From assembly GCA_000169075.1 (NCBI GenBank), contig AAVT01000002.1:1-64000 (forward strand): DNA of 64,000 bases, given 5' to 3'. This DNA is from a marine gamma proteobacterium HTCC2143 (lineage in GTDB: Bacteria > Pseudomonadota > Gammaproteobacteria > Pseudomonadales > Dasaniaceae). Positions within the stretch are counted from its first letter, which is position 1. Each line of letters begins with the position of its first letter. Of this stretch, positions 1 to 7,948 are shown in pieces. The notes below the pieces were generated by a model, which worked only from the letters and a program-made list of their open reading frames with translations, did no database searches and was not told where the DNA came from. The position numbers were made by a program, and so were the translations under genes.

Positions 1-1037
1 AAGCGATAGAATCTGGTAAACATGTTGTTACCGCTAATAAGGCGCTGATTGCTGAATATGGCAATGAAATTTTTGCGGCGGCCAATAAAAAGGGTGTAAC
101 GGTAGCGTTTGAGGCGGCGGTGGCCGGTGGAATTCCTATCATCAAAGCCATTCGGGAAGGGTTGGCTGGTAATCGCATTGAGTGGTTAGCGGGTATCATT
201 AACGGCACTGGCAATTTTATTCTTACTGAGATGCGGGAAAAAGGCCGTGATTTTGGCGACGTGCTTGAAGAGGCGCAGCAGCTTGGTTACGCAGAGGCTG
301 ATCCTACCTTTGATGTTGAAGGAATCGACGCCTCGCATAAATTGGCCATTTTGGCATCGCTGGCATTTGGTGTCCCATTACAGTTGGAAAAAGTTTATAC
401 AGAAGGGATTACTAAAATATCGACCGATGATGTTAACTATGCAGAGGAGCTTGGCTATCGTATTAAGCATCTGGGAGTGGCTCGAAAAACCTCGCAAGGG
501 GTAGAATTACGAGTGCACCCAACAATGATCCCCGAGAAGCGATTGATCGCCAACGTCAATGGGGTAATGAATGCGGTTCTGGTTAAAGGTGATGCGGTGG
601 GTCCAACATTATATTATGGGCCTGGCGCTGGTGCAGAGCCAACCGCGTCGTCGGTAGTTGCCGATATCATTGATGTGGCTCGTATGTTGGATACTGAACC
701 GAGGCATCGCGTTCCATTAATGGGCTTTCAGGCTGATGCGCTGAAAAATACGCCGATACTCGATATTGGCGAAATTGAGACGGCCTACTATCTACGTATG
801 TCTGCCTTGGATAAGCCCGGAGTGTTATCTAGCGTTGCACAGGTATTGTCAAATGCGGGTATTAGTATCGAAGCAATTATCCAGAAGGAACCACTGGAAG
901 GACAAGTTCATGTCCCGCTCATTATTCTTACCAGTCGGTCAATAGAGCATCAGCTAGTATCAGCTATTGCAGAAATTGAGGCGCTGGACTCAATTTATGG
1001 TGAAATCATTCGGATAAGAGTTGAGTCACTGGGTTAG
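1..1037 (+). CDS. hom: Homoserine dehydrogenase, C-terminal part (5' end outside window)
   Basis: The reading frame is open from base 3 and has no start inside the window, so the NAD(P)-binding N-terminus lies upstream. The enzyme reduces aspartate semialdehyde to homoserine, the branch point to threonine and methionine. The visible part starts inside the conserved KHVVTANKAL segment, followed by FEAAVAGGIPIIK and the catalytic region EGIDASHKLAI with its acidic residue and lysine. The last ~85 residues (from TAYYLRMSALDKPGVLS) form an ACT domain, the usual site of threonine feedback control in monofunctional Hom. thrC follows 90 bp downstream on the same strand, as in Pseudomonas, so co-transcription is likely. 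Confidence 0.96.
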   Translation, partial: AIESGKHVVTANKALIAEYGNEIFAAANKKGVTVAFEAAVAGGIPIIKAIREGLAGNRIEWLAGIINGTGNFILTEMREKGRDFGDVLEEAQQLGYAEADPTFDVEGIDASHKLAILASLAFGVPLQLEKVYTEGITKISTDDVNYAEELGYRIKHLGVARKTSQGVELRVHPTMIPEKRLIANVNGVMNAVLVKGDAVGPTLYYGPGAGAEPTASSVVADIIDVARMLDTEPRHRVPLMGFQADALKNTPILDIGEIETAYYLRMSALDKPGVLSSVAQVLSNAGISIEAIIQKEPLEGQVHVPLIILTSRSIEHQLVSAIAEIEALDSIYGEIIRIRVESLG

Positions 1038-1127
1038 GTTCCAAGCATTAGTAAGCAGGGATATTGTTAAAAGAACACCTATCGTTAATTAGTGGCGCAT
1101 TGTGGCCGCACAGAATAGTAAAGTGAC

Positions 1128-2525
1128 ATGAAATATATCAGCACTCGCGGGAAATCTCCCGCGCTCAATTTTGAAGAAGTTTTGCTAACCGGACTGGCCC
1201 CCGATGGTGGTCTCTACGTTCCCGAAACTTTACCTAAGTATTCCCAGCAGGAAATTGCTTCCTGGGCAGGGCTAAGCTATTCCGACCTGGCCTTCAAAAT
1301 TGTTCAGCCCTTCGTTGATGACACGATTCCGGCTGATGATTTAAAGGCGCTAATTGATGATACTTATGTCGATTTCCGTCACCCATCGATAGCACCGTTA
1401 GTTCAACTGGATAAAAATGAATGGGTGCTGGAGTTATTTCAAGGTCCAACTTTGGCCTTTAAAGATTTTGCGTTACAGTTGCTCGGTCGCCTGCTGGACT
1501 ATGTGCTTGAACGCAGTCATCGGAAAGTAGTAATAATGGGGGCTACCTCGGGTGATACTGGCTCTGCGGCAATACAAGGGTGTAAGCGTTGTAAAAATAT
1601 CGATATTTTTATATTACATCCCTTTCAAAGAGTGTCAGAAGTTCAGCGTCGACAAATGACCACAGTACTGGCGGATAATATTCACAATGTCGCCGTCAAA
1701 GGTAACTTTGATGATTGCCAGTCTATGGTGAAAGCCAGTTTTAATGACAAAAGCTTCCTGCCAGAAGATCGCCAGTTAGTAGCGGTTAACTCGATTAACT
1801 GGGCGAGGATAATGGCGCAAATTGTCTACTATTTTTACGCATCGCTCTCTCTTGGAGGGCCACTGCGTCCCGTTGCTTTTTCAGTACCAACCGGAAACTT
1901 TGGTGATATCTATGCCGGCTATTTGGCGTCAAAAATGGGGCTGCCTATTGATCAGCTGATAGTGGCGACCAACACTAATGATATTTTACACCGTTGCATT
2001 AGTCGCAATGATTTCACCAAACATCCGCTAGTTCACACTCTTTCGCCAAGCATGGATATTGTTGTTTCAAGTAATTTTGAGCGTCTTTTATTTGATTGTT
2101 ACGACCGTGATGGTGCCGCCGTTAGCGATTTGATGACTCGGTTTCAGAGCGAAGATGTGGTGTTGAAGGACTCTGCGTTTTCTAACATACAGGCGCTATT
2201 TGATAGCTATCAAGTTGATGACGAGCGAACCGTTGAGACAATAGCTGAGGTTTACGAGGCCACGGAATATTTGTTGGATCCACACACGGCTATAGGTGTC
2301 GAAGCGGGCAGGAAAGTTCGTCGGCGCGACGATATCCCCATGATCACGTTGGCAACCGCGCATCCTGCAAAGTTTCCCGAAGCCGCATTAAAGGCAGGTT
2401 ACCCTCGAGAACCTGAGTTGCCTCATCATATGGCCGACTTGTTTCAGAATGAAGAGCGCTTTACTGTTTTAGATAACGATATCGGCCAAGTTCACGATTT
2501 TGTGGTTGCCAATATAACAGCTTAA
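1128..2525 (+). CDS. thrC: Threonine synthase
   Basis: PLP enzyme converting O-phosphohomoserine to threonine, the last step of the pathway that hom feeds. The 465-residue length is that of the long (yeast/proteobacterial) ThrC class, and the N-terminus MKYISTRG is typical. The PLP lysine is K112 in GPTLAFKDFA; the phosphate-binding loop is in GATSGDTGSAA, and SVPTGNFGD lies in the second half. The ATG has only a weak purine stretch upstream, which fits translation as the second gene of a hom-thrC unit. Confidence 0.97.
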   Translation: MKYISTRGKSPALNFEEVLLTGLAPDGGLYVPETLPKYSQQEIASWAGLSYSDLAFKIVQPFVDDTIPADDLKALIDDTYVDFRHPSIAPLVQLDKNEWVLELFQGPTLAFKDFALQLLGRLLDYVLERSHRKVVIMGATSGDTGSAAIQGCKRCKNIDIFILHPFQRVSEVQRRQMTTVLADNIHNVAVKGNFDDCQSMVKASFNDKSFLPEDRQLVAVNSINWARIMAQIVYYFYASLSLGGPLRPVAFSVPTGNFGDIYAGYLASKMGLPIDQLIVATNTNDILHRCISRNDFTKHPLVHTLSPSMDIVVSSNFERLLFDCYDRDGAAVSDLMTRFQSEDVVLKDSAFSNIQALFDSYQVDDERTVETIAEVYEATEYLLDPHTAIGVEAGRKVRRRDDIPMITLATAHPAKFPEAALKAGYPREPELPHHMADLFQNEERFTVLDNDIGQVHDFVVANITA

Positions 2526-2570
2526 GCGAGGCGGATTTTTATCCGGCCCGTTTAAGGGGTTTACTATTCG

Positions 2571-4325
2571 ATGAAAGCAATAATAAAACGCCGGATATCG
2601 GCCTCACCTGCGAGTCACTTCTCAGCTCATCTTCACCCCTTGCTGCAGCGAATTTACGGTAGTCGGGGTGTCAGTTCTGATGCTCAGGTCAAGACGGATT
2701 TATCTTCGTTGTTAAAACCTGATTCGCTAAAAGGACTGCCAACAGCTGTCGATAGAATTCATCAGGCGCTTATAAGCCATCAACGAATTCTTGTCGTTGG
2801 TGATTTTGATGCCGATGGTGCCACCAGCAGTGCACTGGCCGTTATGGCTTTGAGATCAATGGGCGCTACATTTGTTGATTTTTTAGTGCCAAATCGCTTT
2901 GACTATGGTTATGGCCTGACCCCTGAAATCGTTGAGGTTGCCAAACAATTTTCTCCCGATTTGATCATAACCGTCGACAACGGTATATCGAGTATTAGCG
3001 GTGTTGATGAAGCTAATCGCGCAGGTATTGACGTAGTCGTTACCGACCACCATTTACCGGGGAGTGAACTTCCTAAAGCATGCGCGATTGTTAATCCCAA
3101 TCAGCCGGGCTGCGAATTTACCAGTAAAAATCTCGCCGGTGTTGGGGTTGTTTTCTATGTAATGACGGCGCTGCGATCGCAGCTTCGATCCTGTCATTGG
3201 TTTAGCGACAAGGGTCTCGACGAGCCCAATATGGCGGACTACTTGGATTTAGTCGCACTGGGCACGGTCGCTGATGTTGTTCCGCTGGATCATAATAATC
3301 GCATTCTTGTCGCCCAGGGGTTACGCCGGATAAGGGCAGGCAGAAGCAGGCCGGGGATAAAATCACTGCTGAATATTGCCAACCGCAGTGAGCACCGTCT
3401 AGTTAGCTCAGATTTAGGTTTTGCACTGGGTCCGCGACTCAATGCTGTCGGGCGATTGGATGATATGTCGCTGGGTATTCAATGCCTAATGACTAACGAT
3501 GAAAACCTAGCCAGCGAAATTGCTCGACAGATGGATGATCTCAATCAGGATAGAAAGTCGATCGAAGGGAGCATGCAACAGGAGGCCTTGAACCAGCTAC
3601 AAAATATTGATGTGGACGAGAGCAGTCTGCCCTTTGGCCTTTGCTTGTATAACGGTAACTGGCATCAAGGGGTTATTGGTATCTTGGCATCAAGGATTAA
3701 AGAGCGTTACCACCGCCCGGTTATCGCTTTTGCTGACAGTGACGAGGAGGGCATGATTAAAGGGTCAGCCCGATCTATTCCCGGGTTGCATATCCGCGAT
3801 GCCCTGGATGCGGTTGCTGCCAGTCATCCGCACATACTGAGTAAGTTTGGCGGTCATGCAATGGCCGCAGGGATGAGTTTAGAAAAACAGTACTATCATG
3901 AGTTTGAGACAGCTTTTGATCGCGAGGTGCGAAGGCAGCTGACAGAGGACGATTTACAGGCCATTATTTTTAGCGATGGCGAGCTGGCATCTGCCGATAT
4001 TAATTTAGATTTGGCGCAATTACTTCGCGATGGTGGTCCCTGGGGACAGCATTTTCCAGAACCGATGTTTGATGGTACTTTTACACTGCTGCAGCAACGT
4101 ATTGTCGGAGAAAAACATTTAAAAATGGTGCTGGGTGTCGGCGACGACAAGCAGCAAATAATTGACGCCATCGCGTTTAATGTTGATACAGAATGTTGGC
4201 CGAATCCTCAGGCGACTCATGTCGCTGTCGCCTATAAGCTGGATGTTAATGATTTTCGCGGAAAACAAACGGTACAGCTACTGGTTGACCACATTAGCGT
4301 AGTCAACACGGGATTGAGAGAATAA
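2571..4325 (+). CDS. recJ: Single-stranded-DNA-specific exonuclease RecJ
   Basis: 5'-3' ssDNA exonuclease used in RecF-type recombination and mismatch repair. DHH-family metal motifs are plain: D78-x-D80-x-D82 in VVGDFDADGATSS, VDNG near 135 and the DHH signature at 159-161 in VVTDHHLPG. The DHHA1 motif GGHAMAAGMSL is near residue 430, followed by a C-terminal OB-like region. The length of 584 residues is normal. An AAGGGG run lies about 11 bases before the ATG. The stop codon shares one base with the next gene's start (TAATG), so the two are translationally coupled. Confidence 0.97.
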   Translation: MKAIIKRRISASPASHFSAHLHPLLQRIYGSRGVSSDAQVKTDLSSLLKPDSLKGLPTAVDRIHQALISHQRILVVGDFDADGATSSALAVMALRSMGATFVDFLVPNRFDYGYGLTPEIVEVAKQFSPDLIITVDNGISSISGVDEANRAGIDVVVTDHHLPGSELPKACAIVNPNQPGCEFTSKNLAGVGVVFYVMTALRSQLRSCHWFSDKGLDEPNMADYLDLVALGTVADVVPLDHNNRILVAQGLRRIRAGRSRPGIKSLLNIANRSEHRLVSSDLGFALGPRLNAVGRLDDMSLGIQCLMTNDENLASEIARQMDDLNQDRKSIEGSMQQEALNQLQNIDVDESSLPFGLCLYNGNWHQGVIGILASRIKERYHRPVIAFADSDEEGMIKGSARSIPGLHIRDALDAVAASHPHILSKFGGHAMAAGMSLEKQYYHEFETAFDREVRRQLTEDDLQAIIFSDGELASADINLDLAQLLRDGGPWGQHFPEPMFDGTFTLLQQRIVGEKHLKMVLGVGDDKQQIIDAIAFNVDTECWPNPQATHVAVAYKLDVNDFRGKQTVQLLVDHISVVNTGLRE

Positions 4326-5566
4326 TGGATATCGTAAGTTACGCTACGCCGTTTTTTTTATTAGCGATTGTGTTGGAGTTAGGCTGGGGTTTTTTCCGCA
4401 AGAACAATACGTACCGTCTGAATGATAGTGTTAACAGCCTGAGTCTTGGCATGTTAAGTACTTTGGCTAAGTTGGCGTTTATTAGTATCGGTGCTTTGGT
4501 TTTTGCCAGGGTTGAAAATCAATGGGCCTTATTTGCATTTGATCAAGAATCAGCTGTTCACTGGGTTCTTGCCTTATTGTTCTATGACTTATGCTATTAC
4601 TGGTTTCACCGTATTAGTCATGAGCGACAAATATTTTGGGGCTCTCACGTTGTCCACCACCAGAGCGAAGACTATAACTTATCAACCGCTCTGAGACAGA
4701 CAAGCACAGGAATATTTATAACTTGGATTTTTTTCATACCGTGTTTCCTGTTAGGTATTCCGCTTTATATGTATGTGACTATCGCATCAGGGCATCTAGT
4801 TTATCAATTTTGGATTCACACACAGCACATTCCAAAATTAGGCTTTTTGGAGTGGTTCTTAATAACACCGTCGAATCATCGTGTGCACCATGCTCAGAAT
4901 CCGCAGTACGTTGACAAAAATTATGGCGGCTTGCTGATTATTTGGGATCGCTTGTTTGGAACCTTTGCCGAAGAAGACGATAATGAAAAGGTGATTTACG
5001 GGTTGAGAACGCCGCTGCAAAGCTGGAACCCGCTGTGGGCCAATATTCACATATTTTCCAGTATGGTGAGCGATGCGACCAAGACAGAAAACATCCGAGA
5101 CAAGGTGGCAGTGCTTTGGTCTCGCACCGGTTCACGTCCTTCAGACGTTGCAAAAAAATACCCCGTTGAGAAGACCAATCTCGACAATTTTCGCAAATAT
5201 AATCCGCAATTGACAACGGTGTCGACGGTCGCAGTAGTGTTGCACTATATGCTGTTATTGGTTTATTTCTTGTGGTTTACCGCCCTTGTTCCTGAAATGT
5301 CCTATCTTGCCAGATGTGCAAATATGGTCATTTTGACATTGTCGGCGGTCACTATTGGTACCATTATCGACCAGCATTCGAAGATGATGCTGGTCGAGTG
5401 CACGCGATTATTAATTATTGGTGTAATCATCATTACTGCATACAATGCCGGCAACACGCCAATGAGTTGGCTTTACTACGGTTTGGCTTATAGCTTAATA
5501 ACCAGTATTTTGACCGTTATTTCAATTCGTCAGACCAATGATTTTACCGCGCGAGAACTAGCTTAG
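4325..5566 (+). CDS. Sterol desaturase / fatty acid hydroxylase family membrane protein
   Basis: Integral membrane di-iron oxygenase family. The histidine clusters are complete: H95 and H99 in HRISHE, H108/H111/H112 in HVVHH, and H185/H188/H189 in HRVHH, the last followed by NPQYVDKNYGG, typical of the bacterial branch. Hydrophobic helices surround the clusters, and a further hydrophobic C-terminal block (residues ~300-400) extends past the catalytic domain. The substrate (sterol, fatty acid or another lipid) cannot be read from sequence. The ATG overlaps the recJ stop by one base. The RecJ link is probably positional only. Confidence 0.88.
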   Translation: MDIVSYATPFFLLAIVLELGWGFFRKNNTYRLNDSVNSLSLGMLSTLAKLAFISIGALVFARVENQWALFAFDQESAVHWVLALLFYDLCYYWFHRISHERQIFWGSHVVHHQSEDYNLSTALRQTSTGIFITWIFFIPCFLLGIPLYMYVTIASGHLVYQFWIHTQHIPKLGFLEWFLITPSNHRVHHAQNPQYVDKNYGGLLIIWDRLFGTFAEEDDNEKVIYGLRTPLQSWNPLWANIHIFSSMVSDATKTENIRDKVAVLWSRTGSRPSDVAKKYPVEKTNLDNFRKYNPQLTTVSTVAVVLHYMLLLVYFLWFTALVPEMSYLARCANMVILTLSAVTIGTIIDQHSKMMLVECTRLLIIGVIIITAYNAGNTPMSWLYYGLAYSLITSILTVISIRQTNDFTARELA

Positions 5567-5846
5567 TTGTATAGACCGTATGACACTGTTGCTGAAATTA
5601 AGGTTAAGGTGCCCTGTCAGAGCGCGCTGGAAGGAAACGACGGCGCCGCTATAAACGAGAGGGTATTGCCGATATAGATTGCAATAGTATCGCTATCCTT
5701 TGATCCCGTTTAACACTGCTAAAGCAACACCACGGGTTCGTCAGTTCATTGCTGTGATCCTTCGGGCTCTATAGCGGCTCGAATACGATGTTATTATCAA
5801 GCCTGTCGCAAGAGTTCGGTCAATCAGTGGTGCCCATGGTTAGGTT

Positions 5847-6008
5847 TTAATCAGTCTTATCGAATGTCACGTCGGTCAAAACTGAAAGGTCTTTGGGCAA
5901 ATCAATAGCCAGTTTAACTTGGTCGGGTTGGTTGATATAGACGGTGATTTTAATATCATCACCAATATGAAAGGTCTGTCCGTCTATGCTGTCAACGATT
6001 AATGCCAT
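5847..6008 (-). CDS. CsrA-like small protein lacking the canonical RNA-binding arginines
   Basis: A 53-residue protein that aligns without gaps to CsrA/RsmA when shifted by one residue. The FHIGDD turn matches CsrA residues 12-17, then IKITV, DQVKLAID, and LPKDLSV matches CsrA 36-42. The residues that carry RNA contacts in CsrA are changed: R6 to S7, R7 to I8 and R44 to T45. P37-K38 and V42 equivalents are kept. An AGAGGA Shine-Dalgarno lies 8-9 bases before the ATG. A FNR-like box and a GATAAT -10 lie upstream on the same strand. The fold assignment is strong; loss of canonical RNA binding is inference. It might form mixed dimers with CsrA. Confidence 0.8.
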   Translation of the reverse strand: MALIVDSIDGQTFHIGDDIKITVYINQPDQVKLAIDLPKDLSVLTDVTFDKTD

Positions 6009-6201
6009 GATAACAATCCTCTTCTTCGATAATTAGTAGCTAGCAGCAACTACGTCGGGTAAGAGCATCGGCTCATGTCACGAGCGGCAGTGACACGCTA
6101 CTGTTAACGGTAGCCATCCGATCAAGCCGATAGATTAACTTTAGCGATTTGGTCGGCGTACCGCCCAGAACATAATAGTCACTGAACGGCTACCGAAGGT
6201 T

Positions 6202-6243
6202 ATTATCAACTGGCCAGTTGGGGGGGGCATTGATACAGGTCAA
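6202..6243 (-). promoter_or_regulatory. FNR/ANR-type class II promoter for the CsrA-like gene
   Basis: The box TTGATACAGGTCAA (6230-6243) differs from the FNR consensus TTGAT-N4-ATCAA at one of ten positions. Reading on the minus strand, a GATAAT -10 hexamer (6207-6202) follows after 22 bp. That is exactly the gap expected when an FNR-family activator sits at -41.5. Predicted transcription start is near 6195, leaving a ~187-base leader. Seen directly: box and spacing. Inferred: activator identity (FNR, ANR or DNR). Confidence 0.68.
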
Positions 6244-6664
6244 CAACGACAGAAACACAAAACCGTTAGCATCAAGGAATCACTAACTAAGACGGCACTA
6301 CCTTAATCGCAATGTAATATTTTTGAGCGACACCATTCTCAGGCTCTGTATTATTGTGCTGTTCATCGAATAACAAGAAGTTGTCATTGACGAAAGGCGG
6401 GGACCAGCAGCAAGGTATAGCAACGATTGTCTCTCATTAAATAGCCGAGGAGGAGGGCGGCTGGTATCGGTAACATAATTCGGCTATTAAGCGCTATCTT
6501 GACAAGGATCTCAGTGTTTTATCGGTTCTGTTGAAATTTTAAGTCAGGTGGGGTCGCTAGAGAAATAGGCCGAGTATTGGCCCGCAACTGCCTTTGCTGC
6601 GCGCCGCAGGGGGTGAGGCTGTTTGTTAGATAGGAGTTGCTGGTAGTCGTCTAAGCCTATTGTT

Positions 6665-6706
6665 CTGATCCAAATCAAAGCAGAGTCGCTCCGATTATAT
6701 TTAACT
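6665..6706 (+). promoter_or_regulatory. FNR/ANR-type box upstream of the 71-residue gene
   Basis: CTGATCCAAATCAA (6665-6678) matches TTGAT-N4-ATCAA at nine of ten positions. An AT-rich stretch with a weak TTTAAC hexamer (6700-6705) follows after 21 bp, the class II spacing. The -10 is poorer than in the other two copies. The core CCAAATCAAAG is identical to that of the box at 7471-7484. Confidence 0.58.
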
Positions 6707-6747
6707 ACCTTTTCATTGATCGTCATGGGAACGAAAAGGGTTATTCG

Positions 6748-6963
6748 ATGATTAAATATGCAAATTATGAAAACTTCACACTAACCATAGATGATTACCG
6801 ACTAGCTAGTGCGACTGTAACTACCGTGGACGGTATTATTCGCGCCATGGAAAGGCACTCTGAAACGACTCTCAGTGCGGTTCTCAGCTCGATTGAGTCA
6901 TCAGAAGACATTGCGCGCCTGCAGGAGCATATCGTGCAGTATCGCCCTTATAATGCTGTTTAG
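6748..6963 (+). CDS. Small protein of unknown function (71 residues), paralogue of the gene at 7624
   Basis: No family recognised. An AAAAGGG ribosome binding site lies 7 bases before the ATG. The N-terminal half aligns with the 73-residue protein encoded at 7624: both start with basic residues and NY, then LTID about ten residues in, then a T-V-x-x-(I/V)-I-x-A block, a short helix with S, and a serine-rich LSA segment. No signal peptide or membrane helix; probably cytoplasmic and helical in its second half. A FNR-like box lies 70 bp upstream. The paralogy plus shared promoter type supports this being a real gene. Confidence 0.68.
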   Translation: MIKYANYENFTLTIDDYRLASATVTTVDGIIRAMERHSETTLSAVLSSIESSEDIARLQEHIVQYRPYNAV

Positions 6964-7024
6964 AATAGGGCTCTGTTTATTACTTGGATTTTGGTTTGTG
7001 TTTGGTCACTTGTGGTATTGCTAA
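6953..7024 (+). CDS. Possible 23-residue hydrophobic peptide overlapping the upstream gene
   Basis: The ATG overlaps the last codons of the 71-residue gene in another frame and the frame runs to a TAA at 7022-7024. The product would be almost entirely hydrophobic and aromatic with one arginine near the start, like a minimal single-pass membrane peptide. There is no Shine-Dalgarno, so it could only be made by translational coupling. Chance is a real alternative. Confidence 0.22.
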   Translation: MLFRIGLCLLLGFWFVFGHLWYC

Positions 7025-7288
7025 GGGCATTTGAAAATTCCGCTGTAGCCGCATAGCGACCAGTCTAGCTGCCCCGTTAGCTAACGCTGCGGTATTACTC
7101 ACTTCAAGTCCGATTACGGGTGCAGAGCGGGCATCAACCAAGTTTCGACATTACGGCGGCTACTGATCCCAAGCGGCCATCGATATGATCTGAACAACCG
7201 TCTCATTACAGAAAGAAGTCGGGTATTTATCAGATCTCCTCGTTTTTGAGCGTTTGAATGCACATCGAAGTGGGGCGATGTTAATAGG
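7025..7288. other. Intergenic region, nothing recognised
   Basis: No supported gene, terminator or repeat in this stretch between the 71-residue gene and the 33-residue membrane protein gene, which runs towards it from the other strand. Confidence 0.5.
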
Positions 7289-7390
7289 TTAAGGCGAAAG
7301 TGAGCCCGCCCCACGGATCTTATGAAAAGCGATGAGTCCGATAGTGACAAGTCCAATAATTAGTAGACTAAAGAGTGATTTTAGGTTCAT
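7289..7390 (-). CDS. Single-pass membrane microprotein (33 residues)
   Basis: An ATG preceded by AAAGGA at 8-9 bases encodes a 33-residue protein. Residues 1-4 include a lysine, residues 5-22 form one strongly hydrophobic helix (SLFSLLIIGLVTIGLIAF), and a basic HKIRG tail follows, suggesting the C-terminus stays in the cytoplasm. It resembles small membrane regulators in design but matches none I know. A GATAAT -10 (7449-7444) and the FNR-like box at 7471-7484 lie upstream, divergent from the 73-residue gene. The leader would be about 47 bases. Confidence 0.6.
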   Translation of the reverse strand: MNLKSLFSLLIIGLVTIGLIAFHKIRGAGSLSP

Positions 7391-7443
7391 GATAAAAATC
7401 CTTTTTGAAAAAACTATAGGTAATCTACTTCGAGCCGAAAAAT

Positions 7444-7513
7444 ATTATCAAAGACGTGACTGCCCGGACATTGACCCAAATCAAAGTCGACATCGACGCG
7501 AGATCGTTATAAT
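7444..7513. promoter_or_regulatory. Divergent FNR/ANR-type promoter
   Basis: The box TTGACCCAAATCAA (7471-7484) has one mismatch to TTGAT-N4-ATCAA. On the plus strand a perfect TATAAT (7508-7513) follows after 23 bp; on the minus strand GATAAT (7449-7444) follows after 21 bp. Both gaps fit a class II site at about -41.5. One activator dimer could therefore drive the 73-residue gene (+) and the 33-residue membrane protein gene (-). The activator is inferred. Confidence 0.68.
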
Positions 7514-7623
7514 TCCCAGCCTCAATTTTGGCTGATAATTCTGGTCCATATCCAGTAACTAGACTTAATGATGTAATGTTTTTCTCAGTATTTTTGTTGT
7601 TGATCGAATAAAAGGATTTTCCG

Positions 7624-7845
7624 ATGAAGAAACATGTGAACTATCAGCAAGGTGTATTAACGATCGACCCCGACCCGATAATTGATGCATCAGGAACTAA
7701 CGTCAGCGAAGTCATTGAAGCTTTCACGAGTCAATCTGACGACATACTAAGTGCATCTATTGGTTCGAGTAGGAATTTGGGAACTGATAGACTTCGGAGA
7801 ACATTCAATGTAGTAGCGCGTATATGGAATAGTAGATCGTCTTAG
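7624..7845 (+). CDS. Small protein of unknown function (73 residues), paralogue of the gene at 6748
   Basis: No family recognised. AAAGGA lies 7 bases before the ATG, and a FNR-like box with a perfect TATAAT is upstream, giving a ~100-base leader. It shares with the 71-residue protein the pattern NY-(2-4)-LTID, a T-x-V-x-x-(I/V)-I-x-A segment and an LSA/SS stretch; the C-terminus is more basic (DRLRRTFNVV). No signal peptide or transmembrane helix. It converges on nei. The pair probably arose by duplication together with the regulatory box. Confidence 0.68.
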   Translation: MKKHVNYQQGVLTIDPDPIIDASGTNVSEVIEAFTSQSDDILSASIGSSRNLGTDRLRRTFNVVARIWNSRSS

Positions 7846-7948
7846 CGTGTTGCTAGGTGGTCATCCTTTGCGCGGACCTAAATTCTGCCGAGCTGCCACG
7901 TGTAGCTATTTAAAGTAATGTCCTCGGCCCCGCCTAATCGTTAAAAAA

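Larger units (their letters stand above)
6009..6747. other. Intergenic region with two FNR-like boxes
   Basis: No convincing gene in 739 bp. It holds the promoter of the CsrA-like gene (box at 6230-6243, minus direction) and that of the 71-residue gene (box at 6665-6678, plus direction). A start-less open stretch on the minus strand (6287-6433, 48 codons) has protein-like composition but no initiation codon or ribosome binding site, so it is at most a gene remnant. Confidence 0.6.

Noticed and set aside
2527..2552. CGGAT / ATCCG hairpin after thrC as a terminator
   Set aside because: Stem of only five to six pairs and no T-run after it; too weak to call.
6287..6433. A 48-codon open stretch on the minus strand with protein-like composition
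   Set aside because: No start codon near its beginning and no ribosome binding site; at most a remnant.
6544..6726. A 60-codon frame on the minus strand between the FNR-like boxes
   Set aside because: No ribosome binding site, and the frame contains the FNR-like box and promoter region of the 71-residue gene on the other strand.
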